Shown: one piece after another, positions 35,307 through 43,281 of the stretch
Numbering within the stretch: the first letter of the stretch is position 1
Layout: every line of letters begins with the position of its first letter
Source: Spirosoma linguale DSM 74
GTDB lineage: Bacteria; Bacteroidota; Bacteroidia; Cytophagales; Spirosomataceae
NCBI GenBank assembly: GCA_000024525.1
Contig: CP001769.1
Coordinates: 806,001 to 870,000, forward strand
DNA: 64,000 nucleotides
Direction: 5' to 3'
Notes under the pieces: model-generated
Database searches by the model: none
What the model saw: the letters and a program-made list of their open reading frames with translations, nothing else
What the model was told of the DNA's origin: nothing
Translations under genes and position numbers: made by a program

Positions 35307-36527
35307 TTAAATGTTTTCGTTCAACCATTGGCGCGAACTCCATGCACCATTACCGATTCCATCCATCAACCAGCCTTGCCCTTTATCGAGCAAGTGTAAG
35401 CCCGATCCATCCTGGTTATAAACTCCAAGTTCATCGGCCATAAGGTTGACGTTGTTGATTGGCATATAAAGGATTTTGGGACTATTCGCCAATGCAATTT
35501 CTTCCTGTTCAATTTGGCGAAATTGGACAAATAAAGACTCTTTATTAGCGTATTCGGCCAAATGGGGAGCTATAACAATGACTTTCGTTGTAGCCCAATT
35601 TTTAGCCCAATTCAGGAGCGTTCGGTAACTTGCCCGGTGTACGGCTGGGTCCGTATCATTATTCCCACATTGGATAAATATGAAGTCGGGTCTTACTCCA
35701 TCATAAACGCCTTGTGTCGCAAATTGTGCGTGAACTTCACTGCCTGTTCCCGGTAGCTGTCGAGAAACAAACCGTATGCGAATTGGTGTAGTCCGTTCTT
35801 GTCTAAACCATTGTCGAACTTTCCACATGAACGTAGCTTCTTTAACCGTTGCGGCTGGTGTTGCTCGTAAACTAGAACCACTAATCCACATTCCCACAAA
35901 GGGGGCTTTATCGTCTGGATCGTCGTACACTTCACCATAGGACCAGTTAACAGTAATTAACGCACTCTTATCGGCACTTGCAACGCCTTTGTTTGTTGCA
36001 CTCTCTGTAATGCTCTCCGTCAGGGTTGTTGTACCCGAAGCTGTGACAGAGGAAGAAACAGTAACACGAGATTTAACGGTTTGGGTGTCGTATATCTCAA
36101 CTAGGTATAACGTAGCTGGTGGTGTTATGCTGTTTGTTGTTCTTGCCCAACTGTTGATGGGAATATGATAGGTTCCGGGCTCTAATAATTCACGAGTGCT
36201 GCCAGCGTATGAATTGAGCGCGTATGCCTTATTTTTTTCACCCCAAATTATTTCAACTTCTATTTTTCGGTCTGTCGAAATACGCACATTCCGGATGTAC
36301 GTAAGAAACCCTACCGCCGGGTCAATCTGACTTAAAGCGGAGTAGTTATTTGCAATTGGTGTATTAGGCCGAACGATACGGTTAAGTTTCCAGCCCGGTC
36401 TACCTTCTGCCTTTAAATATGCGTCAACATCGGGGTAGTTCATGTCCCGTTCATTGGCCTTTGTTGGCAGTCTGTTCGTTTCGGATAGATCGAAGCCCAG
36501 GTATTGAATAAGTGATTTGAACGCCAT
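35307..36527 (-). CDS. Large protein with C-terminal SGNH-hydrolase-like domain, putative receptor-binding or entry protein
   Basis: 406 residues without signal peptide or membrane segment. The N-terminal half (to about 195) is beta-rich with Ser/Thr runs (SRVTVSSSVTASGTTTLTES). The C-terminal half has SGNH blocks: FVGMWISGSS near 215 (block I), FIFIQCGNNDTDP (Asn) and DGSGLHLLDKGQ (Asp/His). Such enzymes remove acetyl or acyl groups from polysaccharides, and phage spikes often carry them. A role in degrading surface glycans during adsorption is plausible. It overlaps no neighbour and sits 2 bases from the coiled-coil gene. Confidence 0.65.
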   Translation of the reverse strand: MAFKSLIQYLGFDLSETNRLPTKANERDMNYPDVDAYLKAEGRPGWKLNRIVRPNTPIANNYSALSQIDPAVGFLTYIRNVRISTDRKIEVEIIWGEKNKAYALNSYAGSTRELLEPGTYHIPINSWARTTNSITPPATLYLVEIYDTQTVKSRVTVSSSVTASGTTTLTESITESATNKGVASADKSALITVNWSYGEVYDDPDDKAPFVGMWISGSSLRATPAATVKEATFMWKVRQWFRQERTTPIRIRFVSRQLPGTGSEVHAQFATQGVYDGVRPDFIFIQCGNNDTDPAVHRASYRTLLNWAKNWATTKVIVIAPHLAEYANKESLFVQFRQIEQEEIALANSPKILYMPINNVNLMADELGVYNQDGSGLHLLDKGQGWLMDGIGNGAWSSRQWLNENI

Positions 36528-36529
36528 AA

Positions 36530-36763
36530 TTATATTCTTTTTTCGCCTGCTAAGACAATGAGTGTTTTACCGTTCCAAAAATTAAGTGTTGGTGCTGCTG
36601 AGTAGTCGGGGTCATTATTGCAGATAATCAATTTAGCCCGTTGGCCGTTGGCCTTTGATAAAAGTGCCGGCACATCGGCAGCCGTATTTTGCACTAAGTC
36701 TGCTTTCAATTCTTCTAGCTGACTTTCAAGTATTTGTATTCGTTGTTCAAGTGTTAAGCTCAT
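36530..36763 (-). CDS. Small coiled-coil protein
   Basis: 77 residues from the ATG at 36763 (MSLTLEQRIQILESQLEELKADL). The N-terminus is a heptad-like coiled coil and the rest is a compact beta part (AKLIICNNDPDYSAAPTLNFWNGKTLIVL). An earlier in-frame ATG (36817) would add 18 residues of poor quality. Its position next to the SGNH protein suggests a trimerisation or assembly partner. Confidence 0.6.
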   Translation of the reverse strand: MSLTLEQRIQILESQLEELKADLVQNTAADVPALLSKANGQRAKLIICNNDPDYSAAPTLNFWNGKTLIVLAGEKRI

Positions 36764-36824
36764 AGTTTTAGGGGTAAATGTTAATGCACGTTTTTTCTCT
36801 AATTCCAAAAAAAACAAGACGAGA

Positions 36825-36852
36825 AACAGCCGGATAAATTACCCGGCTGTTA
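36825..36852 (-). terminator. Hairpin in the late operon
   Basis: AACAGCCGG and CCGGCTGTT form the stem, 17 bases downstream of the stop of the SGNH/membrane gene on the minus strand. It may reduce readthrough to the last three genes. Confidence 0.6.
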
Positions 36853-36869
36853 TCTGACTACATGGAACA

Positions 36870-38111
36870 TTACCGAATAAATCTGTACAAGAAGAGCAGG
36901 CCGAGCAGTAAAAAGCCTATGCCTAATTTTCTGCTTTTGTAGGTCACAACCAGCACTAAAAGAATGCCGGTAAGAGCAAAGATTGCATAGTCGATAAACT
37001 GAAAGCTGCTTAATGCCGGAGCGTTGGCCGTAGCGGTATTGGATACGTTAACGGGTAGGTTTAGAGCCGGGTAGGGGGTAGAATCCTTAAAGAACGAGTC
37101 GGTAAGACTCTCGTTCCATTCCTTTGCAAAGAGATCGATTGCAGTCCCGTATAAGTGATCGTTTAGCGCAAAAATTGCATTCCAGGAAGGCTTATTAAAG
37201 TCCGGCCCTTTCCATACAGCCGGAAAGTTGGCAATAAATTCCTGTTGGGCCTTCGCTGTCGGGATGTCGTACAATGAGCCTTGAACGGCTGTGAGTTGTT
37301 CCTGAACCAGTACCACCGGCAACGATGGCATTTTCCACGTTTCCCGAACGTAGGTAAAGAACTGCTTTAACTGCGCTAGAAACGATTCTTGACTTGTTCC
37401 CCGATCATTATACCCATGCTCAACCAGAATAGCCCGTATGCCGGTTTTTGGAACATAATTAGTCAGAGTCGTTTCCAGTGGTGCAAACGGCTGTCGAGAT
37501 TCCGGCCCATTGTAGCCCGGTGGTAATTTGGATAAAGGCCGGTTCGCAATTACATCTAGGTTCATGGCGAGACTACTCCCACCATACGCACACCCGTAGA
37601 TCAATACCGGCACGTTAAGCCGGTTTACAAGTAAGTCCCCAAATTGGCCCCAGGCATCGGGTTGGCCGTTAAACGGACCGATAACATTGGTAAGTTTTCC
37701 ATACTCATAATTGCGCTGTTTCAGATCGTCTGTCAGGGTTCGTACTCGTTCATCGTTGGCCGTTAATTGCCGGTTCTGATCGAACCCTCCAGACATAAAC
37801 GAATGACCGAATTTCACGAATACTTCACCAACGCCAAACCGTTCAACCTGGTTAGCCTTTTGGCCGTTGTTGGCTTCTACGTTCATCGAATACCAACCGC
37901 CCGGCACACTGATCGAACCGGAATAACTACCGTTTGGGCTAACAGGTATTTTGTTTGTTAAGCTGGTTTTTGTGCCGTCCTGAGCAGTGATCGACACCGT
38001 AACAGAACTTGCACCAATAGCCGTACCGATAACAGGAACTAACGCCCGGTTCGTATTATCACGCTGGTAAACAATACCATGGATAGGGCTTGTAAGCAGG
38101 TTAGTGGACAT
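36870..38111 (-). CDS. SGNH-hydrolase-like protein with C-terminal membrane anchor
   Basis: 413 residues from the ATG at 38111, which overlaps the upstream stop (38101) in a translational-coupling arrangement. It has a beta-sandwich N-terminal domain (GTAIGASSVTVSITAQDG to PGGWYSMNVEANNG), then an SGNH core: KFGHSFMSGGFD (Ser104 in GHS instead of GDS), GSSLAMNLD (Gly), LVEHGYNDRGTS (Asn) and FALNDHLYGTA (Asp/His). Two C-terminal membrane segments follow (IDYAIFALTGILLVLVVTY and IGFLLLGLLFLYRF). It resembles carbohydrate esterases of the sialate-O-acetylesterase type. Together with the 35307-36527 protein, the operon carries two such enzymes. Confidence 0.7.
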   Translation of the reverse strand: MSTNLLTSPIHGIVYQRDNTNRALVPVIGTAIGASSVTVSITAQDGTKTSLTNKIPVSPNGSYSGSISVPGGWYSMNVEANNGQKANQVERFGVGEVFVKFGHSFMSGGFDQNRQLTANDERVRTLTDDLKQRNYEYGKLTNVIGPFNGQPDAWGQFGDLLVNRLNVPVLIYGCAYGGSSLAMNLDVIANRPLSKLPPGYNGPESRQPFAPLETTLTNYVPKTGIRAILVEHGYNDRGTSQESFLAQLKQFFTYVRETWKMPSLPVVLVQEQLTAVQGSLYDIPTAKAQQEFIANFPAVWKGPDFNKPSWNAIFALNDHLYGTAIDLFAKEWNESLTDSFFKDSTPYPALNLPVNVSNTATANAPALSSFQFIDYAIFALTGILLVLVVTYKSRKLGIGFLLLGLLFLYRFIR

Positions 38112-38727
38112 CTGCGAGTGTAGCCAAAACAAACAGGAAGGAAGCCAAAATACCAAGTACTAGAAACAGCCTAGCCAACGGCCCGGCTTGCCTAAAATCG
38201 CTTTGTAATTCGCTGGTAAAGTATTTTCCCAGGAAGGGAGAAAAAGCGGAATACGCCAACCACGAACCGCCCAAAACCACCGACACCATAAACAGTACAG
38301 AAGCGGTAGACTTGAGCGCGAATGAGAAAAAACCGGCCTCAATTTGTGCGCTGGCAAAGTCTCCGATTAAGTACGCAAGGAAGCAGAATTGGGACTTTCG
38401 TAGCAGGTGAGTAAGTAACCCACGTACTTTATTATCCTTCTCTTCTGTCTTATCAACCTGTTCGGGAGTAATCAAACCAAGCTCTTTGCGTAGCTCGTTG
38501 GCCTGCGTTTCGGCATCGTCAGCGTATCTGTATAGACGTTGTTTGTCGTCGTCGCTGAGTGCCTTTACTGCCTGCTGTCGGTAAATGTTGGCCTGTTCTT
38601 CGTAGCCTGCAATTTGGTCTAAACGTTCGGCCTTTTCATTCTCTTCCTGCTGTGCTTTTTGGGCTGCAAGCTCTTCAAGTTTCGCTTTAAGCTCTGCTTC
38701 CTGCTGTTCAATTTCGTGCGTTCTCAT
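38101..38727 (-). CDS. Coiled-coil membrane protein
   Basis: 208 residues. The first half is a long charged coiled coil (QQEAELKAKLEELAAQKAQQ through about 90). The second half has three hydrophobic segments (CFLAYLIGDFASAQI, ASVLFMVSVVLGGSWLAYSAF and LARLFLVLGILASFLFVLATL). No family recognised. It could be a membrane-bound scaffold or a DNA-injection protein. Confidence 0.65.
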   Translation of the reverse strand: MRTHEIEQQEAELKAKLEELAAQKAQQEENEKAERLDQIAGYEEQANIYRQQAVKALSDDDKQRLYRYADDAETQANELRKELGLITPEQVDKTEEKDNKVRGLLTHLLRKSQFCFLAYLIGDFASAQIEAGFFSFALKSTASVLFMVSVVLGGSWLAYSAFSPFLGKYFTSELQSDFRQAGPLARLFLVLGILASFLFVLATLADVH

Positions 38728-38741
38728 GTAGATAGAAGGGG

Positions 38742-39329
38742 TTAAACATTAGTAGGTACAAACGAACGTATCTGCTTTTTTACATCGGCAACCGTTATAA
38801 GACCGTCCCGATTTGCGTCTAGTATCCTGTTATATCGGTATCGTTTACGGTCTAGTGAGGTTGGACCGTTGGCACTATATAAAACCTGTTCGTCAGGATG
38901 TCCCAGGAATGCCGGAGCGAAAACAACGATATAACAATCATAGACACTCCGCATTTGCCCGGCATAGGGTTCAAAATACTTTTCGACGTAAGCAAGCTGT
39001 TCGACTGCTGACATCCGGCCAAGCTGATTAACGGTAGTACCTAGACGTTTGGCCGTACTGGGAATAAACTGAATAAGTCCGGTTGCGCCTGAGTACTTGT
39101 TTTTGACGTTGGCCTTAAAGGTTCCGGCTGTCTCGAAACACATCACAACCATTAACCAATCGGGTTTTATGCCGAGACGGAAGGAAGTTTCGTTGACTTG
39201 AGCAATGAAGGAAGCCCGGTAGGGAGCAGGCACTTTGCTTTCAAATACCAACAACTTTGGAGCGAGTGAGGGAGATCCAAAACAGAGAGTTGATAGGCAA
39301 AATAGTAAGGATAGAATTGCAAGTTTCAT
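38742..39329 (-). CDS. Exported lytic transglycosylase-like protein with EF-hand-like loop
   Basis: 195 residues from the ATG at 39329 (MKLAILSLLFCLSTLCFGSP, signal peptide). The SLT/lysozyme-like core has the catalytic Glu in MCFETAGTF and the GLIQFIPSTAKRLG motif. The end contains a single EF-hand-like loop (DANRDGLITVADVKKQI). It is a paralog of the protein at 40207-40812. It should cleave peptidoglycan glycan strands, for entry or release. Confidence 0.82.
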   Translation of the reverse strand: MKLAILSLLFCLSTLCFGSPSLAPKLLVFESKVPAPYRASFIAQVNETSFRLGIKPDWLMVVMCFETAGTFKANVKNKYSGATGLIQFIPSTAKRLGTTVNQLGRMSAVEQLAYVEKYFEPYAGQMRSVYDCYIVVFAPAFLGHPDEQVLYSANGPTSLDRKRYRYNRILDANRDGLITVADVKKQIRSFVPTNV

Positions 39330-39353
39330 AGAGTGAGGAAGGTTTGAAAACAA

Positions 39354-39384
39354 AACAGGCCGGGACGGTTGGCCCCGGCCTGTT
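39354..39384 (-). terminator. Strong hairpin between two late genes
   Basis: AACAGGCCGGG and CCCGGCCTGTT pair around a 9-base loop. It follows the stop of the 152-residue protein gene on the minus strand, so it can separate the coat-candidate genes from the downstream operon. Confidence 0.7.
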
Positions 39385-39412
39385 AAGGTCTTTGTATGGA
39401 TATGGATGAGCG

Positions 39413-39871
39413 TTAAGCCGCTATTGTATCAGTTGGTACGTAGTGAACTGTTTCAACCAGAATGTTCAACGGGTAAGTCGTTGTATTGGCCTTTAGCTCA
39501 ATTACTTCTTTAATACCTACGTTTCCGTTGCGGATTCGTTCAACCTGTGCTGCCTGGTTAGCGGTTCCGGTTGCGAACTGGTTTTGCAGGTATCCACTAC
39601 CGATTGCAGGCACATCAAGCGGAACTTTATTTAAGGTGAAGTCAAGCTGTTCCCATTCCTGCGTGTACGTACTCGCAATTGACGTTGCACCGTTTGCGGC
39701 CAATGCTTTTGCATAGTCCCGGCCCATTTGTCTACGAATGCTCGCAGAGTTGCCGTTCGTGTTCAGGATTGTTATATACGCTTCATCACCTTCAACATTC
39801 ACACTTTTAATGTTTGCATCGGTTAACGAGACGAATTGAAATTGAGACCGTTTTACAAATTGTTTAATCAT
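39413..39871 (-). CDS. Unknown 152-residue soluble protein, candidate virion protein
   Basis: 152 residues from the ATG at 39871 (MIKQFVKRSQFQFVSLTDANIKS); a longer frame to 39952 adds an unlikely N-terminus. It has no signal or membrane segment. It is beta-rich (SVNVEGDEAYITILNTNGNSAS, LNILVETVHYVP) with a central helical part. I do not recognise it. It and its 101-residue neighbour are the only compact soluble beta proteins in the operon's middle and lie between two lysis genes. They are therefore candidates for a small coat or decoration protein, without direct proof. Confidence 0.65.
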   Translation of the reverse strand: MIKQFVKRSQFQFVSLTDANIKSVNVEGDEAYITILNTNGNSASIRRQMGRDYAKALAANGATSIASTYTQEWEQLDFTLNKVPLDVPAIGSGYLQNQFATGTANQAAQVERIRNGNVGIKEVIELKANTTTYPLNILVETVHYVPTDTIAA

Positions 39872-39908
39872 TTTCTTAGGAGAATAAGAGGTTACACAAG
39901 TGAATAAA

Positions 39909-40214
39909 TTAAGCTGCTGGCTCGTCCACAGGAACAGCCGAACTGCTTGCAATCTCTTTCATAATAACAGCCGAACCACCCATTGTAAAGCCAATATTGT
40001 AGGTGTTGGATGCCAATGATTTTGATTCACCCGGCTTAATTGCATAGAGTGCATTTTTTACCGACTGCTGTTGATCGTAAGGCAGAGAAGCAAGGCCCAG
40101 ATCGGTGTCTTGATCGGTCAAATGAACGTTAGTCGAACCCGTATTAATTAGGGTTGTTTTGCCAGAACAAACGAGTGTTTGATTCTCTGTAATTACTGCA
40201 AAAGTTTTAGACAT
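39909..40214 (-). CDS. Unknown 101-residue beta-rich protein
   Basis: 101 residues, soluble, starting ATG at 40214 and overlapping the stop of the transglycosylase gene (40207) by eight bases. The sequence suggests a small beta-sandwich (VCSGKTTLINTGSTNVHLTD, IKPGESKSLASNTYNIGFTMGGSAVIM). No family recognised. It is strongly coupled to the lysis gene and followed by the 152-residue protein. Confidence 0.65.
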   Translation of the reverse strand: MSKTFAVITENQTLVCSGKTTLINTGSTNVHLTDQDTDLGLASLPYDQQQSVKNALYAIKPGESKSLASNTYNIGFTMGGSAVIMKEIASSSAVPVDEPAA

Positions 40215-40812
40215 TTTTTGAGGAGTTAAAAACGAAGAAAGAAAGAAAAACGATTGCCAGAAAAGGCAGTACTTTATTTTCAGGACTTACGCCCGAATCA
40301 GTATCAAGCGGAATATGAGTTTTTAGAACCTGCTTAATTTCCCAGATAGTAATGTTACCATCTTTATTTGTGTCGAGTGCCTTGTTTAACTCGTACCGTT
40401 GCTTCCCTAGTGCGCTGGTTGACGATTTAGAGTAAACAATTTGGGAGTCGGGTTTACCCAGGAATGCAGGAGCAAAAACCGCTAAGTACACATCATACAC
40501 GTTGGCAAATTTGGCCTTATACCTGGTTAGGTATTTTTCAACATAGTCTAATTGTTGAACGGCTGTCATTGCCCTAAGTTTGGCCGGAGTTGTGCCGAGA
40601 TCGGTAGCGGTCGATTCGATAAATTGAATTAACCCAACGGCTTTAGAACCGGCATTCTGAATAGATGGTGAGAATGTCCCGGCTGTCTCGAACTTCATCA
40701 CAATCATTAGCCAATCGGGGTTTATTCCGAGTCGAGACGCTATTTGTTTTACCTTCTCAACAAACGCGGTCCTATAGGTAGCAGGTACTCTGCTTTCGTA
40801 TGCAATTGCCAT
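40207..40812 (-). CDS. Lytic transglycosylase-like protein with EF-hand-like loop and C-terminal anchor
   Basis: 201 residues, no signal peptide. The catalytic Glu is in MKFETAGTF, then VGLIQFIESTATDLG. The EF-hand-like loop is DTNKDGNITIWEIKQVL. A C-terminal membrane segment follows (VLPFLAIVFLSFFVF). It is clearly paralogous to the exported transglycosylase at 38742-39329: NPDWLMIVMKFETAGTF against KPDWLMVVMCFETAGTF, and YLAVFAPAFLGKPD against YIVVFAPAFLGHPD. One copy is exported and the other is tail-anchored, which suggests separate roles in entry and release. Confidence 0.82.
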   Translation of the reverse strand: MAIAYESRVPATYRTAFVEKVKQIASRLGINPDWLMIVMKFETAGTFSPSIQNAGSKAVGLIQFIESTATDLGTTPAKLRAMTAVQQLDYVEKYLTRYKAKFANVYDVYLAVFAPAFLGKPDSQIVYSKSSTSALGKQRYELNKALDTNKDGNITIWEIKQVLKTHIPLDTDSGVSPENKVLPFLAIVFLSFFVFNSSKNV

Positions 40813-40819
40813 AAGTAAA

Positions 40820-41515
40820 TTATTTAATTGTTACTCCGCTTTTTGCTACCCAGTGAGGAACAGTATACAGCACAATAGATGTGAATGGCACATACACTAA
40901 CTGATTGTATTTTACAAAAGTCAATTTGTCGCCTTTGTTCGGCACGTTCGGCAAAATCATTTCCGTAACATACTGTCCTAAAACTTCTCCTTTTGCGGCT
41001 GTTCGTTCACGCGAATAAGGGGCTTTATCGACACGGATATTGATACTTTGTTTTGCCGTTACCGTTTTAGGCGAGACAACTTTAACAGCCGGGCTTTTGG
41101 TGGTGGTGCTGGTTGTTGTGCCGGTTGACGTTGTGGCTGTTCGGTTGACCGTTGCCCAGAACTGAGTCAGTAAAGTAGGGCTTAAATCCTTTGTCAGATC
41201 GGCTGTTAAATCGCTGTTGTACAATGCTCTGTACGCCTTTGATACGGCTGAAAAGTCAACGATATTGGCTGCAACTGCTAACAGGGTTGTTTCGTCTGTT
41301 CCATCTAAACCAATGATAAGACTGTAGCCGCTTGGGTTCATTGCCTGTTTTAGCTGAATGGCCTGTTGGCTTGAGGGGTCGTTACCGGCATTCTCCGAAA
41401 CAACCTGCGTTTTACTTTTTTCCCATCCGGTTTTTATTTGCCAGATAACATAAAAAGCAACGACAAAAAAGATAATGCTGTTAAAATCAATATGCAGTTT
41501 GGTATCGTTTTCCAT
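40820..41515 (-). CDS. Single-pass membrane protein with Thr-rich linker
   Basis: 231 residues. There is one N-terminal membrane segment (NSIIFFVVAFYVIWQI, about 12-27). A helical region (to about 135) comes before a Thr/Ser-rich linker (ATTSTGTTTSTTTKSP). The C-terminal beta domain (NIRVDKAPYSRERTAAKGEVLG and KGDKLTFVKYNQLVYVPF) resembles an SH3b-like fold. Homology is not recognised. SH3-like modules often bind peptidoglycan, which would fit with the neighbouring transglycosylase. Confidence 0.65.
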   Translation of the reverse strand: MENDTKLHIDFNSIIFFVVAFYVIWQIKTGWEKSKTQVVSENAGNDPSSQQAIQLKQAMNPSGYSLIIGLDGTDETTLLAVAANIVDFSAVSKAYRALYNSDLTADLTKDLSPTLLTQFWATVNRTATTSTGTTTSTTTKSPAVKVVSPKTVTAKQSINIRVDKAPYSRERTAAKGEVLGQYVTEMILPNVPNKGDKLTFVKYNQLVYVPFTSIVLYTVPHWVAKSGVTIK

Positions 41516-41519
41516 TGGC

Positions 41520-41846
41520 TTACTTAAAGGGGTTGAACGATTGTTTTACAGCGTTTCCGATGTCTGGGAATGCTTGAAAGAAATCAAGAATTGACACGTT
41601 ACCGGCTGCTTGTTTGGCCTGTAGAGTTTTTAGGCCGATAAGGTTTTTTTCGGTTAAAACCGTCCGAATCATATCGGGAGACTCTTCAATCATTGTAGCG
41701 AGATTTTCTATAACCTCATAGGCTTTTACCGTCCCTTCTCCCAAATTGTCAGGATTAGCAAAGGACTTTTGTAACGCTTTGAATAAGCGTCGCAATTCGG
41801 CTGTAACGACTTCTTGTGTTAGTACAATTTCTTTGTTCGGCTCCAT
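41520..41846 (-). CDS. Unknown helical protein
   Basis: 108 residues, all helical and without membrane segment (TAELRRLFKALQKSFANPDNL, YEVIENLATMIEESPDMIRTVL). It starts 28 bases after the upstream stop and ends 4 bases before the next start. No family recognised. Confidence 0.6.
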   Translation of the reverse strand: MEPNKEIVLTQEVVTAELRRLFKALQKSFANPDNLGEGTVKAYEVIENLATMIEESPDMIRTVLTEKNLIGLKTLQAKQAAGNVSILDFFQAFPDIGNAVKQSFNPFK

Positions 41847-41874
41847 GTTGGCAAGTTGCTAGTAGGTTGGTTAA

Positions 41875-42411
41875 TTATTCAAATAAGGGTTCACCGGAGA
41901 ATACTTTCTTAACTTCTCCTAACTGCTTCATAGTCGAAGCCGCTTTTGTGGCTGTTTCAAAAATGTCGGGGGTTCCGTTGCCGTCCGAATCTTCCTTTAG
42001 ATACGTTTCGATTTTACGAACGCTTTCTTTTAGGCTTTCAACTTCCTTAGATAGTTGACGGAGCATAAAATCTTTTTCGGCCTGCTGTTCAATTTCCCGC
42101 TTTATATGGTCTGGGATTCCATAGGCATTCGTTGAAATTCCTTGCATGGTTGGCGCGGTTTGGGTAGGGGTTCCGGTAGTTCCTTTTACGAAGCTGGTTT
42201 CTAAACCACCGTTGTATTTATCCGCTTTATCCGAAACCTTCAGCTTATAGTTTCCGGCTGGTAAAAAACGAAGTGCGGTTTGAAAGTCGGCAATAGACTG
42301 TTCTAAATTATCTGTGGTGTGTTCCCCACATTTGGCAGTACCGTTCATTATGCGCCAAAAAGGGGCTTTGTAATGCCTTATGTATTCGATTGCGTCCTGC
42401 GTTGTATCCAT
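41875..42411 (-). CDS. Unknown protein with coiled coil and Ca-binding-like loop
   Basis: 178 residues. The N-terminal domain (IEYIRHYKAPFWRIMNGTAKCG to FLPAGNYKLKVSDKADKYNGG) looks compact and beta-containing. The C-terminal half is a coiled coil (QLSKEVESLKESVRKIETYL) ending in EDSDGNGTPDIFE, a DxDxDG-type loop. No family recognised. It is the third protein of the operon with a calcium-type loop. Confidence 0.65.
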   Translation of the reverse strand: MDTTQDAIEYIRHYKAPFWRIMNGTAKCGEHTTDNLEQSIADFQTALRFLPAGNYKLKVSDKADKYNGGLETSFVKGTTGTPTQTAPTMQGISTNAYGIPDHIKREIEQQAEKDFMLRQLSKEVESLKESVRKIETYLKEDSDGNGTPDIFETATKAASTMKQLGEVKKVFSGEPLFE

Positions 42412-42427
42412 GATAGTTTAGAGTTAT

Positions 42428-42457
42428 AAAGCCCGGCTTAATACCTTACCGGGCTTT
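42428..42457 (-). terminator. GCCCGG hairpin in the late operon
   Basis: AAAGCCCGG and CCGGGCTTT pair around a 12-base loop, located between the 43-residue gene and the 178-residue gene. Confidence 0.65.
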
Positions 42458-42478
42458 ATTTTGTTGACAGGTCAAGCA

Positions 42479-42610
42479 CTACTTTACTTTGTCCCGCTTC
42501 TTTTTCAGCCGTTCGATTGTGGCCTGCAATTTGTTGTATTTGTCGAGATTCTTCTCGTAAGTCTGCATCGACTTTTCGGTTTTGTTTTTGGGGAAAACTG
42601 GCTTTTTCAT
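42479..42610 (-). CDS. 43-residue basic coiled-coil protein
   Basis: ATG at 42610, stop TAG at 42479-42481. The sequence is MKKPVFPKNKTEKSMQTYEK, followed by a helix (LDKYNKLQATIERLKKKRDK). It is very basic, with 15 Lys or Arg by eye, and heptad-like. A small DNA-condensing or virion-core peptide is possible; no family recognised. It is preceded by a 16-base direct repeat. Confidence 0.55.
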   Translation of the reverse strand: MKKPVFPKNKTEKSMQTYEKNLDKYNKLQATIERLKKKRDKVK

Positions 42611-42650
42611 TGAGGAAAATTTGTTAGAAGAGTTGAAAAATATACCGGGA

Positions 42651-42697
42651 CTTATTGACGTTGCCCGGCTCTCATTTGGGCCTTATTGACGTTGCCC
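42651..42697. repeat. 16-base direct repeat
   Basis: CTTATTGACGTTGCCC occurs at 42651-42666 and at 42682-42697, in the gap between two late genes. Possibly a duplicated leader element or the trace of a small duplication. Confidence 0.7.
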
Positions 42698-42706
42698 TTG
42701 TTGGGT

Positions 42707-43246
42707 CTACCGATACGAACGCTTTTTCTTTTTGCCCATACCCAGAGCAGGGGCAATGATAGGATTCCAGAGCAGGAGCAGACCCAGGATTAACAGAACC
42801 CACCAGTAATTTGACAGGAAGGTTTGAATCTGTTCACCCACCGTTGCAGCCTTCTGTGTGATCGTTAGATCAGTGCTGCTGCTGGTGTCGGTGCTGTTGC
42901 TGCTGCTGGTGCTGGTGGTGCTGGTGGTGGTGCTGCCTTGTCCGGGAATTGTCGAAGCGCTCACCATTGCGGCAACGTTCGTATCAAATCCGTCAAATGC
43001 TGTACCGCTTGCAGGCTGTTTGAAAGGCCCAATGTCTCCGATGCGCTGATTGTCCGAGTAGGGACCAAGCGAGTATTCACTTTGAACCAGTCCGAGCGCG
43101 GCAGCGTATTCAGGTTTTTTCGCAAACAGGCCGGTAATTCCGTTGATCGTTTGGCCTTGAAGAACGATTTTTTTACCGGGTACGGTAGAATCATCAATGA
43201 ATGTCGGACCTGTTCGGCCCAAATAACCAATCTGAGGGGTTGCCAT
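42707..43246 (-). CDS. Tail-anchored protein with Ser/Thr-rich stalk
   Basis: 179 residues. A soluble N-terminal domain (IGYLGRTGPTFIDDSTVPGKK to about 95) is followed by a low-complexity stalk (TTTSTTSTSSSNSTDTSSST). One membrane segment comes next (NYWWVLLILGLLLLW) and then a basic end (GMGKKKKRSYR). The same plan (soluble head, Ser/Thr stalk, single anchor, Lys/Arg tail) is found in two further proteins of the operon. Confidence 0.7.
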   Translation of the reverse strand: MATPQIGYLGRTGPTFIDDSTVPGKKIVLQGQTINGITGLFAKKPEYAAALGLVQSEYSLGPYSDNQRIGDIGPFKQPASGTAFDGFDTNVAAMVSASTIPGQGSTTTSTTSTSSSNSTDTSSSTDLTITQKAATVGEQIQTFLSNYWWVLLILGLLLLWNPIIAPALGMGKKKKRSYR

Positions 43247-43281
43247 TTTTAGAAAAATTAGAGTTAAAAAGAGGAATGATG

